Assembly: GCA_963739335.1 (NCBI GenBank)
Contig: CAVUAC010000046.1
Location: 150,887 to 214,886 of the forward strand
Length of the DNA stretch: 64,000 nt
Source of the DNA: UBA9647 sp963739335
Lineage (GTDB): Bacteria > Bacteroidota > Ignavibacteria > UBA10030
Direction of reading: 5' to 3'
Shown here: one piece after another, positions 45,698 to 55,314 of the stretch
Position numbering within the stretch: position 1 is the first letter of the stretch
Layout of the letters: the number at the start of each line of letters is the position of its first letter
Translations under genes and position numbers: made by a program
The notes under the pieces: generated by a model
What the model saw: the letters and a program-made list of their open reading frames with translations, nothing else
What the model was told of the DNA's origin: nothing
The model's database searches: none

Positions 45698-47740
45698 TCA
45701 GCCGAGAATCTCTTTCGCTCTCTTGACGACGTTCTCGATGGTGAAGCCGAATTCTTTGTACAACAACTCATAAGGAGCAGAAGCACCGAATGAGTTCATG
45801 CCGATGATGACTCCTTCATCGCCGGCATACTTGTGCCAGCCCATGAACACACCGGCTTCAACGACCAACCGCTTCTTGATGGAGGGTGTGAGGACAGAGA
45901 CGCGATATTCTTTCGGCTGCCGTTCGAATAACTCCCAGGATGGCATGCTCACAACGCGGGCAAGCACCCCTTCTTTGGAAAGTTGCTCATACGCTCCCAG
46001 AGCATACTGAACCTCCGACCCGGAAGCCATCAGGATGATCTTCGGGGTTGTTGAGTTTTCGGCAAGCACGTACGCTCCTTTCGCGAGGTTTTCAGCGGAG
46101 GTGTACCTCGAACGATCGATGATCGGCATTTTCTGTCGTGACAGTGCCAGGGCAACGGGACCGCTCTTGTGCTCGATAGCGATTTTCCATGCTACCGAAG
46201 TCTCAGTGGCGTCAGCAGGACGGATGAAGGTGACGTTCGGGATTGCCCGAAGGGCGGCGAATTGTTCGACTGGCTGATGTGTGGGCCCATCTTCACCGAG
46301 GCCGATGCTGTCGTGGGTGAAGACATAGATTGGCCGGATGCCCATGAGGGCGGCCATGCGAATAGGCGGACGCATATAATCGGAGAATACGAGGAATGTC
46401 CCGCCGTACGGAATGATGCCGTCGGTCAATGCAAGGCCGTTGAGGATCGAGCCCATGGCGTGCTCACGCACACCAAAGTGGAAGTTACGACCAGTATAAA
46501 CGCCTGCTTGATATTCCGGCATCCCTTTGAGGAACGTATTGTTGGATGGAGCTAAATCAGCCGAGCCACCAATGAGGGTGGAAAGGTGAGGCGCGATCGC
46601 ATTGAGCACTTTTCCTGAGGCCTCTCGGGTTGCCATTGCGCCCGACGCGGCATCAAACACAGGGAGTGCCTTTTTCCATTCTTCGCCGTAATTACCCTCT
46701 CTGACCCGCTCGAGCTCATTGGCAAGATCCGGGTGTGCCCGCTTGTAGCTCTCGAACATCGTTCGCCACAGTGCTTCCCACTTTTTCCCTTGGTCCACGG
46801 CATGACGGAACTGCTGTAGAGCTTCCGACGGAATGAAGAACTGTTTATCGGGATCCCATCCCAGTTTCCGTTTCGTCAGTCTTACTTCATCTTCTCCGAG
46901 TGGAGACCCGTGCGCCTCCGCGGTGTCCTGTTTGTTCGGACTCCCGAAGCCGATGTGCGTCCGCACTTTAATGATCGATGGGCGATTGGTCTCGTCCTGA
47001 GCTGCCTTGATCGCGTTGTGAACTGCTTCCAGGTCGTTTCCATCGTCGACGATCTGGACGTGCCATCCATACGCCTCAAAACGTTTCGCTGCATCCTCTG
47101 TGAAAGCGAGTTTTGTGCTTCCGTCAATACTGATGTGGTTGTCGTCGTAGAGATAGATGACGTTTCCGAGCTTCAGGTGTCCTGCGAGCGATGCTGCTTC
47201 GTGTGAAACGCCCTCCATGAGATCACCATCACTGACGATTCCGTAAATCCGATACTTAACGACCTCGAAGTTCGGCCGGTTGTACCGGGCTGCGAGATAG
47301 CGCTCGGCAATCGCCATTCCGACGCCGTTGGCGAATCCCTGTCCCAGCGGGCCGGTGGTGGTCTCGACCCCCGGAGTGCAGTGATACTCAGGGTGTCCCG
47401 GCGTCTTGCTTCGGAATTGACGGAAGTTCTTGAGGTCGTCGAGAGTCAGATCATAGCCAGTGAGATGGAGCAGGCTATAAAGAAGCATCGATCCGTGTCC
47501 GGCAGACAAAACAAACCGGTCCCTGTTGTGCCACCGAGGATTTGTCGGATTGTGCTTGAGGTGGCGCGTCCAGAGGACATATGCCATGGCAGCAGCACCC
47601 ATCGGCATGCCGGGGTGACCGGACTTTGCCTTCTGGACACCGTCCATGGAGAGTGTGCGGATCGTGTTGATGCAGAGTTGGTCGAGCGCTGGAGTAGTCA
47701 GAGAGGAATCTCCTTCAAAATGGAACAGATGGGACGACAA
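45698..47740 (-). CDS. tkt: Transketolase
   Basis: A 680-residue enzyme with all domains. Thiamine-diphosphate domain: SAGHGSMLLYSLLHLTGY (about 72-89), TTGPLGQGFANGVGMAIAERY, YGIVSDGDLMEGVSHEAASLAGH and YLYDDNHISIDG. Pyrimidine domain: FGVREHAMGSILNGLAL and VFTHDSIGLGEDGPTHQPVEQ. C-terminal domain: PKIILMASGSEVQYALGAY. It transfers two-carbon units between sugar phosphates and can supply xylulose 5-phosphate to phosphoketolase. Probably cotranscribed with the following OPA transporter. Confidence 0.96.
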   Translation of the reverse strand: MSSHLFHFEGDSSLTTPALDQLCINTIRTLSMDGVQKAKSGHPGMPMGAAAMAYVLWTRHLKHNPTNPRWHNRDRFVLSAGHGSMLLYSLLHLTGYDLTLDDLKNFRQFRSKTPGHPEYHCTPGVETTTGPLGQGFANGVGMAIAERYLAARYNRPNFEVVKYRIYGIVSDGDLMEGVSHEAASLAGHLKLGNVIYLYDDNHISIDGSTKLAFTEDAAKRFEAYGWHVQIVDDGNDLEAVHNAIKAAQDETNRPSIIKVRTHIGFGSPNKQDTAEAHGSPLGEDEVRLTKRKLGWDPDKQFFIPSEALQQFRHAVDQGKKWEALWRTMFESYKRAHPDLANELERVREGNYGEEWKKALPVFDAASGAMATREASGKVLNAIAPHLSTLIGGSADLAPSNNTFLKGMPEYQAGVYTGRNFHFGVREHAMGSILNGLALTDGIIPYGGTFLVFSDYMRPPIRMAALMGIRPIYVFTHDSIGLGEDGPTHQPVEQFAALRAIPNVTFIRPADATETSVAWKIAIEHKSGPVALALSRQKMPIIDRSRYTSAENLAKGAYVLAENSTTPKIILMASGSEVQYALGAYEQLSKEGVLARVVSMPSWELFERQPKEYRVSVLTPSIKKRLVVEAGVFMGWHKYAGDEGVIIGMNSFGASAPYELLYKEFGFTIENVVKRAKEILG

Positions 47741-47863
47741 CTCTTGTCGAAGAAGAACTTCGTACGAAACGAAGATAGATAAGGATTAGCAAAAATCCAA
47801 CGAGGTTTCGAGTGGCGGCCGCCGCACGACGCGTTCGTTCTGCGTGCCGGCGTGAATGAAATC

Positions 47864-48775
47864 TCAATTATCGGTTCCTGCGTAGTCCTCCTTGAACCGG
47901 CGCGGGAAAACGGCTTTGTGGATTGGATGGGTGATCGTCAGAACCGGGGTTGCTGTGCGTCGAACGACCTCCTCCACGGTGTTGCCAATCTGGACGCGAC
48001 GCATCCCGCGTGCTCCGTGAGTGCCGATAACGATGAGGTCAATTGAATATTCTTCCGCGAGGCGAACGATCGTGTTTTCCGGCTCGACGTCTCTTCCCAC
48101 AATCTTTTCAATATGGATCTTGTCGGCATCATCGTGGTAGAACCGCGGATCGGGGAATTTCTGCAGAAGCGCTTCGGGGTTCGGCACAGCTAGGTCCGTG
48201 ACGTGCAGGAGGATGATCCTCGCTTTGTATGTTTTTGCCAGCGAGACGGCATACGGAATCGCGAAATTGCTGTACTCGGAGAAGTCAGTCGGACAGAGGA
48301 TGGTCTCGATCTTCCATTCGCGCGCCTCAATGCGAGGCTTGACAGTCACAACTGGCGTCCGGCAGAGTCGAACGACGCGTTCAGCTGTTCTCCCGATCAG
48401 GTGCGGCGAAGATCTCCCGAGACCTTCTGTGGCGATGACGACCAGGGAGAAACGGTTGTCCTCAGCAACTTCGATAATCTCGTGATACGCTGTCCCGAAT
48501 CGCACGAGCATCGATGTGTGATCGGAAGGCAGCCTTTCCTGTTTGATGATCTCCGCGAACTTGCTATGGGCAAAACCGGAAACGAGCTCGCGCCGCTGGT
48601 TGAGGGAATGTTCATCTCGCTCAAAGAAGCCCATCGGCGTTTTTTCTTCCTCGTCGACATAAATGAGCGTCAATTGGCAACCGCCGTGGCCGGCGAGGAA
48701 CGAAGCAAAACGGATGGCTTCGATGGAAGCGGGTGAGAAATCGGTGGGACAGAGAACGCGTTCGAGCTTGTACAT
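47864..48775 (-). CDS. Tandem universal stress protein (two UspA domains)
   Basis: A 303-residue protein of two UspA domains (about 1-148 and 152-292). Both start with the same pattern (LERVLCPTDFSPASIEAI and IETILCPTDFSEYSNFAI). Both have ATP-binding ends (VIATEGLGRSSPHLIGRTAERV and VIGTHGARGMRRVQIGNTVEEV, G-x2-G-x9-G). Cytosolic; binds ATP and is usually induced by starvation or stress. It stands alone. The 257 bases between it and the next gene show no gene. Confidence 0.92.
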   Translation of the reverse strand: MYKLERVLCPTDFSPASIEAIRFASFLAGHGGCQLTLIYVDEEEKTPMGFFERDEHSLNQRRELVSGFAHSKFAEIIKQERLPSDHTSMLVRFGTAYHEIIEVAEDNRFSLVVIATEGLGRSSPHLIGRTAERVVRLCRTPVVTVKPRIEAREWKIETILCPTDFSEYSNFAIPYAVSLAKTYKARIILLHVTDLAVPNPEALLQKFPDPRFYHDDADKIHIEKIVGRDVEPENTIVRLAEEYSIDLIVIGTHGARGMRRVQIGNTVEEVVRRTATPVLTITHPIHKAVFPRRFKEDYAGTDN

Positions 48776-49032
48776 AATGCCTCAGCGAAACCAAGTGTTG
48801 GCGCGAATGTGCTAGTCGTGAAGGCACCTGAAGAGATTACGTCTTGACGTGTCGACGCTAGCCTTACGTACGCGAGGCAATATAGCTGATATTCGTCGGC
48901 GTTACAACTTCGCGGATCACACGATATTCGTTTCTGAGAAAGACACACAGGCCCCCGGGTCAACCGTTCGCGTGAACGCGACAACTTTGTCGACCGGCTC
49001 GCAAGATTAGTCCAAAAGACGATGGGAGTTGA

Positions 49033-50691
49033 TCATCCTGGGCCTCGCTCCATATCGCTGACATTAACCCAGAACACCATCCGTAAACCTGGTCTCTCCG
49101 TCAGAGACCATATGCGGTTCTGCAATGGCCACAAGGAAATCGCCTCACCTCCAGCAGGCCAGGGCATCAAAATTGGATCTTTCCCATCACCATCTTTCTC
49201 GTAATAAAAGGTGGGATCACTTCCTGTGGTGGAGAGGTAAAAACGATTCCCTCCTGAGATAAGCGCCCCCTGAATAGATTTGGTAGGTGTTAAGTAAGTA
49301 CCACTCGATGGTATTGTAGCTTCTGAGATATTCGACAGGAGACCTGATTCGTTAATGTTCCAACGTACAATGCGGACCCCGACTTTCGATTTATCCATAT
49401 CCGATTTCGAGCGGTATTCAGCTGTCACCAGAGCATGGGGTGTAACACTTCGGTCGAGCGATACACTGCTGAAGCATATCGGATCAGTCACATTCGTTGG
49501 TGTCCGTGTACACGGACCCGCCTGGCTCGTTCTTCCAACTTCCAGCATAACGAAGTCATAGTCGGCACCATAGATTTTATCATCGCCAAGTCCTCCTCTG
49601 CCCAGCACATCTTTGTTGGGAGTGTCGTACACACGATAGACATGGTTCAGGTCGAAAATATGGAAACCTCCATTTGCCGCTGCGACAAAGATCCTGCTCC
49701 CGTACCAGGCGACACCCCCCGCATCATGTTCTTTGACGGCGAATAACGGGCCAACGTAGAGGATCGGCCTCAGATCAAGCCTGCCGTTTGAGTCTACAGG
49801 TGTAGCAAGCAGTACATGTTTATATTGAGCATCTCTTCCCTCTGTCGGTGTTTCGAAAAAGGTCAAGCGTAAACCTTTCCATTCCACGGAAGTCTTCCCG
49901 TACCATGAAACAATCACAACACTTTGGCCTGCATAAAGCCCGTTATCGCTGGCGTCATTGCTCGACGTGATCCCTTGTGGGACCCAACTGCTTTTCGTCA
50001 GATCCGGAATATTGGGCTCCTGGTCATCGGATGCCCAAGACCAGGCAGCTACAGAGACTTTACTCTCGAGCGATTTCAGCACCGCCCGCGGCCCCTTACT
50101 AGCGCTTTTTTCCTTCCACGTTAGTGTTCTGCCATCGCTGATTGCCTCACTGAGAATCTCTGAAACTGTAACCCGGCTTATCAAGTGCTTGGCGTTCAGA
50201 GCATTATCGATTGCGGTGGTCAATCCTGGTGTAAGCAGATGCTCATATGTAAGGGTAAATTGAGCCGAACTCGGATCGATCTTCCCCTGTTGCCCCCCGA
50301 ACGTAAAAAGCTCTTTCGGCTTCAGCTGGAGCGTTGCTTCAATTGTAGCTCCAAGACGTACATCAATTTGAAGAGGAGTCGCGATATAGTCGGGATGATA
50401 AGCTGATATTGTATATACTCCTGGAGGGAGATTCAGCGTACTGGGAGTTTTCAGGGATGTTGTGGTTGAGTCCACAATAATCGCTGCTCCGGTCACTTCC
50501 TCACAGGTCTCCGAACATAAAGCTGCTACGTCCACCGTACCAGTTGTTGGTAACTCAGATGGATCAAGGCCCAGGTCTTTCATGCAGCCGGAATATGAGA
50601 TAAGAGCTTCAATGGAAAGAAGGCTCATGAGTACTATTATAGTGGAGTGGTTCTGAATCACTTTATGGAACTTCAGGTTTCGATAGTCCAT
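49033..50691 (-). CDS. Secreted lipoprotein-like protein with PEGA-like repeat and propeller-like body
   Basis: Start at 50691 because AGGGGG lies 9 bases upstream; an ATG seven codons earlier covers that site. The hydrophobic segment IIVLMSLLSIEALISYSGC ends in a Cys that could be lipidated. Residues about 60-125 (AAIIVDSTTTSLKTPSTL, LPPGVYTISAYHPDYIATPL) resemble a PEGA/carboxypeptidase-like domain. The C-terminal 300 residues show strand repeats with GG and W/Y spacing like a beta-propeller. No enzyme motif was found. Function unknown. Confidence 0.65.
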   Translation of the reverse strand: MDYRNLKFHKVIQNHSTIIVLMSLLSIEALISYSGCMKDLGLDPSELPTTGTVDVAALCSETCEEVTGAAIIVDSTTTSLKTPSTLNLPPGVYTISAYHPDYIATPLQIDVRLGATIEATLQLKPKELFTFGGQQGKIDPSSAQFTLTYEHLLTPGLTTAIDNALNAKHLISRVTVSEILSEAISDGRTLTWKEKSASKGPRAVLKSLESKVSVAAWSWASDDQEPNIPDLTKSSWVPQGITSSNDASDNGLYAGQSVVIVSWYGKTSVEWKGLRLTFFETPTEGRDAQYKHVLLATPVDSNGRLDLRPILYVGPLFAVKEHDAGGVAWYGSRIFVAAANGGFHIFDLNHVYRVYDTPNKDVLGRGGLGDDKIYGADYDFVMLEVGRTSQAGPCTRTPTNVTDPICFSSVSLDRSVTPHALVTAEYRSKSDMDKSKVGVRIVRWNINESGLLSNISEATIPSSGTYLTPTKSIQGALISGGNRFYLSTTGSDPTFYYEKDGDGKDPILMPWPAGGEAISLWPLQNRIWSLTERPGLRMVFWVNVSDMERGPG

Positions 50692-51289
50692 TTTCTTATC
50701 CCCCTTTCTCAAAACACAAACTCCAATAGATACCTCCTCGCCATGGAGTGATTACTAACCCGGTCGTGAAAAATAGAGAGGTGTTCCATCCATGATTCTG
50801 GTGCAGCGAGCTCGATGCATAGCGTTTACACCTGGTGTGGCATGTATGTTGAGATATTATGTTGATTTATCTCGGACATAATCTTATCGGTTGCGAAGGA
50901 ATTGCCTTCTCTCGGTGTGCATGAGCCAACCAGTTTTTCTAAGACTTTCAAGCCAGCTGCTATGCAACATTAGCAGAATTGAAAGCGAATGTCAAGTTTG
51001 TTTGAATGGGGGAAGGAATGGAGGTTGTCAGGAGGTAGCTGACAGCTTTAGCGGTTAGTTCTCTGCGATCATTCGTTAGCGGTTCGTTACCAGTGATAAA
51101 TTAGTGTACATACTCAGTCAATGATTCGATGAGACATCTTACAATGGTCGGGAGGAGACCTGCCCGGTGGTCAGGCAACTTCTGCAGCGGGCCCCCCTCC
51201 CAGCATTTAGGGATGCTTCCACAGTCAAAACGAGAACTGAACACCAAGAGGAAGTGTGAGGTTTCGAAATCTTATCGTCGTGGCGACTC
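50692..51289. other. 598-bp region without a recognised gene
   Basis: Mostly low-coding sequence. A local GCGGTTAGTTC/CGTTAGCGGTTC pattern occurs at about 51049-51086 and a GGTTGTCAGGAGGTAGCTGACAG stretch near 51025 contains a short inverted pair (CTGTCAG-like). No RNA gene or terminator recognised. Confidence 0.4.
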
Positions 51290-51661
51290 TTAACGAGCGA
51301 AGATCATCTTCAGCGCAATGAGAAGCAACGCAAATCCGAAAATCCGCTCAAGCATGGTCTCGGAAAGATGTATAGCGATTCGAGCCCCAAGAAAGCTGCC
51401 GGCGAAGAATCCAATGGCGACCAGTGCGGCGACCTTCAGGTCGACATAGCCGACTTTGTAGTAGGTCCACGCAGCGAGAATCCCAATTGGCGGAATCAGC
51501 AGGGCAAGAGTTGTGCCCTGCGCGTTGTGTTGAGACATCCCAAAGAGGAAGACCAACGCGGGGACGATGATGACGCCGCCGCCTATGCCGATGACCCCGC
51601 TCAGGGCTCCCGCGAGAAGGCCGAGAAGGATATAGAACGCATACAGCATTGAGCTCTCCAT
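51290..51661 (-). CDS. Half-size TauE/SafE sulfite exporter family protein
   Basis: A 123-residue protein with four helices. LLGLLAGALSGVIGIGGGVIIVPAL is the TauE/SafE core motif (about residues 10-34) and VAALVAIGFFAGSFLGARIAI repeats it. Full proteins are about 250 residues with two such halves, so this is a one-half version, seen in other bacteria. Start at 51661 removes a non-hydrophobic leader. Four minus-strand genes (DUF2892, zinc finger, OsmC, this one) lie close together, possibly for sulfur or redox stress handling. Confidence 0.8.
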   Translation of the reverse strand: MESSMLYAFYILLGLLAGALSGVIGIGGGVIIVPALVFLFGMSQHNAQGTTLALLIPPIGILAAWTYYKVGYVDLKVAALVAIGFFAGSFLGARIAIHLSETMLERIFGFALLLIALKMIFAR

Positions 51662-51707
51662 CACCAGTTCCTTTCTATTCTCGATCGTTGCTATGATCTC
51701 TCTAGGG

Positions 51708-52163
51708 CTATGAAGCTGTCTGGTGCTCGGAGACCAGCTTCGATATCGGTTCAATCCGGTATGAGTGCGTGATTGGAGCACTGGCGCTCAGCATTGCGCT
51801 CACAGAACAATATTTGGTCGTTGACAGCTCAATGGCGCGCTCCACGTCCGATGAATTGATCCCATCGCCGTAGAATACATACTCGACGTGGATGCCGGTG
51901 AAGATTCTCGGATGCTCTTCTCGCTCATTTGCCTTCACATTCATTTCGAATCCTTGCAGCGGCGCCCGTTTCCTCTTGAGGATCGGAACGACATCGGTTG
52001 CGGTGCAGCCGGCGAGAGCCATGAGCAGCAGCTCCTTCGGGGTAGAGCCGGCGAGGCTTCCCCCCAAATCAGGTGAGCCGTCCATGATCACCCAGTGATT
52101 GGAATTCGCCTTTGCTGCAAATGTTATTCCTTGAACTTGTTTGAGAACAACCTCTTTTGTCAT
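51708..52163 (-). CDS. OsmC/Ohr-family protein
   Basis: A 151-residue protein. GSTPKELLLMALAGCTATDVV (about 39-59) contains the first catalytic Cys region, and KYCSVSAMLSASAPITHSYRIEP (about 115-137) the second Cys. OsmC-type proteins reduce organic hydroperoxides using a Cys pair. It lies 45 bases upstream of the TauE gene. The MTKEVVLK start at 52163 follows AGGGAGATTGTAT. Confidence 0.88.
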   Translation of the reverse strand: MTKEVVLKQVQGITFAAKANSNHWVIMDGSPDLGGSLAGSTPKELLLMALAGCTATDVVPILKRKRAPLQGFEMNVKANEREEHPRIFTGIHVEYVFYGDGINSSDVERAIELSTTKYCSVSAMLSASAPITHSYRIEPISKLVSEHQTAS

Positions 52164-52218
52164 ATACAATCTCCCTTATGATCTTTCAAAGGTAAGAAAA
52201 AATGCCATAACCATTCAA

Positions 52219-52494
52219 TCACACTACAGCGTTCGTCGGGCGGATTTGATGCGGGAGCTTGAGAATGGCGAAGAGCTTCTCACGCATCCTCGCCGGAGCA
52301 TGAGGATCGGGGAAACGACGGTAAAGAAGAACGGTCTTCTTCAGACTATCGAGGTATGCCGTGCAGTTTGGACAGCAATTGAGGTGTTCCCGGATTGCTC
52401 TGCAGGCACTGGAGTGCAAGTCAGAGTCGAGTTCTTCCTGAAGGTGTCTTGTCACCTTCCGGCACGATGCAGTATGTCCGTGAATCCATGCCAT
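52219..52494 (-). CDS. Putative zinc-finger (anti-sigma-like) protein, orphan
   Basis: A 91-residue protein from ATG at 52494. SCRKVTRHLQEELDSDLHSS is followed by AIREHLNCCPNCTAYLDSLKKTVLLYRRFP; H-x3-C-x2-C is the zinc-binding anti-sigma signature. It is clearly paralogous to the anti-sigma protein at 53196 (CPNCTAYLDS) but lies in the OsmC/TauE group, with no sigma factor next to it. The upstream frame to 52647 has no start signal. Confidence 0.75.
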   Translation of the reverse strand: MAWIHGHTASCRKVTRHLQEELDSDLHSSACRAIREHLNCCPNCTAYLDSLKKTVLLYRRFPDPHAPARMREKLFAILKLPHQIRPTNAVV

Positions 52495-52595
52495 GATCGA
52501 TGTGGTGCTCCCGTGAGAAGATTGATCGGAGTCGGCACGGCTGCCCACCTCAACAGCGTGTTCTCCGATCCCGTCTTCTGAAGATGAATCCCGCC

Positions 52596-52802
52596 CTATG
52601 ATCCCGACTTCTTTGTGGAAAGCTTGAAGGAAACGTACAGCGGGCAAAACCCTATCGCGCTCGTAAAAAGAAACGTCACGGCGAAAAGCGCCAAGATGAC
52701 TGCCAGTGTGCCGGTGATTTGGTTTGTGAAATAGAGAACTGTGACGACGAGTGCAAGCAAAACGCGAATGCTGCGGTCCGCACTACCGATGTTTCTTTTC
52801 AT
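52596..52802 (-). CDS. DUF2892 (YgaP-like) membrane protein
   Basis: A 68-residue protein beginning MKRNIGSADRSIRVLLALVV, the DUF2892 signature, with two helices and the late FTSAIGFCPLYVSFKLSTKK. In YgaP this domain is attached to a rhodanese. It heads the minus-strand group of zinc finger, OsmC and TauE proteins. AGGGAGATTGCT precedes the start. Confidence 0.88.
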   Translation of the reverse strand: MKRNIGSADRSIRVLLALVVTVLYFTNQITGTLAVILALFAVTFLFTSAIGFCPLYVSFKLSTKKSGS

Positions 52803-52974
52803 AGCAATCTCCCTGGTGAATTGTTGTTCGGCCTATGAACGTGGTTACACTCGATACGATGCACGAACCTGAGAAAAGGATTCAGAAAACCGAGAATGAT
52901 GTTGTCATGGATCTTCTCACGATTTCCCTCGTCGGGGTAAACTCCTTCAGAGGACGTAGAGAGCTAATTAGTGA

Positions 52975-53037
52975 TGGAGGGACACGCTCTGTCGTGTCCC
53001 CATGGGGGAGATGGACGTGACGGAGCACGTCCCTCCA
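52975..53037 (+). repeat. Double hairpin with outer palindrome (BIME-like)
   Basis: GGGACACG/CGTGTCCC (52979-53000) and GGACGTG/CACGTCC (53013-53032) are enclosed by TGGAGGGAC and GTCCCTCCA. A smaller GTGCGG/CCGCAC hairpin lies at about 53080-53102. The 52803-53195 gap has no gene. Confidence 0.7.
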
Positions 53038-53195
53038 CCGGCTACTGACGCGACGGGACCTAGGGTGTCTTGCCTTATTATGTGCGGAGTGTATCGTGCC
53101 GCACGTAGTTCTCAGGCATTTCGGCGACACAGACGGTATGTTTGTCGGAAAGCCTCAACAGATAGGGCAGAAGCATCCACGCTTCTTGCTCGTCC

Positions 53196-53435
53196 CTAGC
53201 CCTTAAGCTTCAAGACGGCGAAAAGCTGCTTGCGGGCCTTTTGTGGGACGTGAGGCACGGGGGAGGAGGCGTACAACCTGATTGTTTTCCGCATGCTGTC
53301 CAGGTAGGCAGTGCAGTTCGGGCACTTTTGGAGATGACGCTTGATCTCCCGGCACTGCGGAGACGAGAGCTTGGTGTCCAGTTCTTCACAGATGTGGTCG
53401 AGGACGTCAGAGCAGTGAACGATCTTCGTTTTCAT
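53196..53435 (-). CDS. Zinc-finger anti-sigma factor
   Basis: A 79-residue protein with CSDVLDHICEELDTKLSS, then REIKRHLQKCPNCTAYLDSM; H-x3-C-x2-C plus an upstream Cys matches ZAS-type anti-sigma factors, here without a membrane segment. Its start overlaps the end of the sigma-factor gene by 4 bases (ATGA), the usual arrangement for a sigma/anti-sigma pair. Confidence 0.88.
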   Translation of the reverse strand: MKTKIVHCSDVLDHICEELDTKLSSPQCREIKRHLQKCPNCTAYLDSMRKTIRLYASSPVPHVPQKARKQLFAVLKLKG

Positions 53436-54037
53436 GCGGTCATATAAGGATTAAGGCGATTTCGCAAAAAGACGCGTGCCCGGCGCAGGCGTGACTTGAC
53501 CGCGGGCACGCTGAGTTTCAGAATCTTGCCGGTCTCCTCGGCAGAAAGTCCCTGAACGTCGCGCAGAACAAACACGACCCTGTAGTCATGGGGAAGTCCC
53601 TGGATCGCATCGTCGAGGACCGTGCGGAGTTCTTTGTCCATTACTTCGTCGAGAGGCGTATCTCTCCAGGCAGGGATTGTCTGGACGGGGTAATCTTCGG
53701 CATCGAGGGCGGGATCGTCAGTCGCTGCAGCTGGAGTATCGATCGATATTGAGGCCATATCGAGCTTCCGCTGCCTTCTCTTCATCCGGCAGTTGTTCGT
53801 GACGATGCTGTACAGCCAGGTGGTAAACTTCGACCGTCCGTCGAACTGATGAAGCTTGCGATAGACGTTGACGAAGGTGTCTTGCCACGCTTCATTGGCT
53901 TTTTCCTTGTCCCGGCAAACCTTGAATGCGAAGCTGTAGACAAGGGACTCGTATCGCTTCACGAGTTGCGTGAAAGCGGTCTCATCGCCCTTCTGTGCCC
54001 GCTGGATCAATTGTTCGTCGGTTCCATGCCGTGTCAT
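53432..54037 (-). CDS. ECF-type RNA polymerase sigma factor
   Basis: A 201-residue protein from MTRHGTDEQLIQRAQKGDE (start at 54037, 14 bases after the upstream stop). Region 2: YESLVYSFAFKVCRDKEKANEAWQDTFVNVYRKL and FTTWLYSIVTNNCR. Region 4: LPHDYRVVFVLRDVQGLSAEETGKILKLSVPAVKSRLRRAR. A longer open frame to 54220 overlaps the oxidoreductase and is unlikely. The overlapping next gene encodes its anti-sigma factor. The regulated genes probably include this operon. Confidence 0.93.
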   Translation of the reverse strand: MTRHGTDEQLIQRAQKGDETAFTQLVKRYESLVYSFAFKVCRDKEKANEAWQDTFVNVYRKLHQFDGRSKFTTWLYSIVTNNCRMKRRQRKLDMASISIDTPAAATDDPALDAEDYPVQTIPAWRDTPLDEVMDKELRTVLDDAIQGLPHDYRVVFVLRDVQGLSAEETGKILKLSVPAVKSRLRRARVFLRNRLNPYMTA

Positions 54038-54050
54038 GACGTGATTCCGT

Positions 54051-55314
54051 TCATGACCCAAAATCCTGGATGACCGCTTCTGCGGCTCGTCGGCCCGAGA
54101 CAAGTGCTCCTTGTATCGATGCTGTATCGCGGTGATCGCCGCAGACATACAGACCTCTTTTGATACGCATGGGGCGCGCGGTTTCAGTGAACGCCGGTGA
54201 GACCTGTTTCGGAAGTGCATGAAGGATGCGGTACGTCCGAAGGTTTCGCCATGAATTGACCTGCGGCCCGAACCACGACTTCAGTTGAGTTCGGATTGCA
54301 CCCTCGAGCGTTTTGTCATCTTCGGTTGGGTTGCCCAGAACTGTCACAGAGATCAGCAAAGAGCCCGGCGGGGCGTATGAAGGCGCCACGCTGCTGGGCA
54401 CGCAAAGATTGTTGATGAGCCCCGTACCATCACCATTCAAGACGAGAATTGGCTGGCCCAGAGGATCTTGCTCTGCTACATAGTAAAGGCAGGTTGTGCT
54501 GGATGAGCTTGGAGTGTCCATGCCTTCGATCAGCCTTGCTGCCTCAGGGCCTTCCGTCGCGACGACGACGGCTCGCGCCTTCAAGTGTTTGCCGGATTCG
54601 AGCGTCACAAGATCGTTGGAGATGGATCTTACCCTTGCATTCAATTGTATTGCATTGGAAGGGAGTGACTCCGCCAATTGTGCAGGGATAGCTCCCATCC
54701 CTTGCGCCGGAAGTGCCGCCAGACCAGTGGAGAACATCTTGAAGACGAATTCAAACATCCTGCTCGATGTCTTCAATTCCTTTTCGAGAAAGATGCCGGC
54801 AAGAAACGGACGGAAAAACGTCGACACAATTGAGGGGGAGAAACCGATTTCATGTAGAGCTTCGAGCGTCGTTCGTTCCTGACCCTGAAGTATCTTTTCA
54901 AGCGACTGACTTCGGAGGCTTTGGCGCAGACGTAGTAAGCGCAACTTATCCATCAGAGTTCCGATGGGAGTGAAGAGCGACTCAAATGCATCCAGTGGAT
55001 CCCGAAAAGGATCGGCCACGCGGTACGACTGCTGATTTAAACGTATGAGTGCCCCATGATCAGAACGCGTGGAGGTCAAGCCTGGAATAGTCGAGGACAC
55101 GTTGTGCTTCGGGATACGCTGTCAGCAGAACCTGGAATCCGCGGTCGAGCAAGAATCCTGCAACGTGATCCGTTCGAACACGACCTCCCACGGCATCCGA
55201 CGCTTCGAGAAGCTGGAACGATATCCCGTGCTCGTGCAGATGCCTCGCGCAGGCAAGCCCTGCCAGGCCGCCGCCGGCAATAAGAACGTCCGGCTCTGAT
55301 TGGAACGCCACCAT
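54051..55314 (-). CDS. FAD-dependent amine oxidase/phytoene-desaturase-like protein, frameshifted near 55058
   Basis: The first frame starts with the dinucleotide-binding motif DVLIAGGGLAGLACARHL and VGGRVRTDHVAGFLLDRG, then ends at TGA (55060) after LDLHAF. The next frame goes on from DHGALIRLNQQ through FLAGIFLEKELKTSSRMFEF to GLYVCGDHRDTASIQGALVSG (the C-terminal FAD motif). One base must be off at TTCTGATC; the joined length is about 420 residues. Typical of oxidoreductases related to carotenoid desaturases; substrate unknown. It overlaps the asparaginase gene by TAATG. Confidence 0.8.

Noticed and set aside
55050..55070. TTC TGA at the oxidoreductase break as a programmed +1 frameshift like that of prfB
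   Set aside because: The slip would need UUC-to-UCU re-pairing and there is no upstream Shine-Dalgarno-like stimulator; with five other breaks in the window an indel is simpler.
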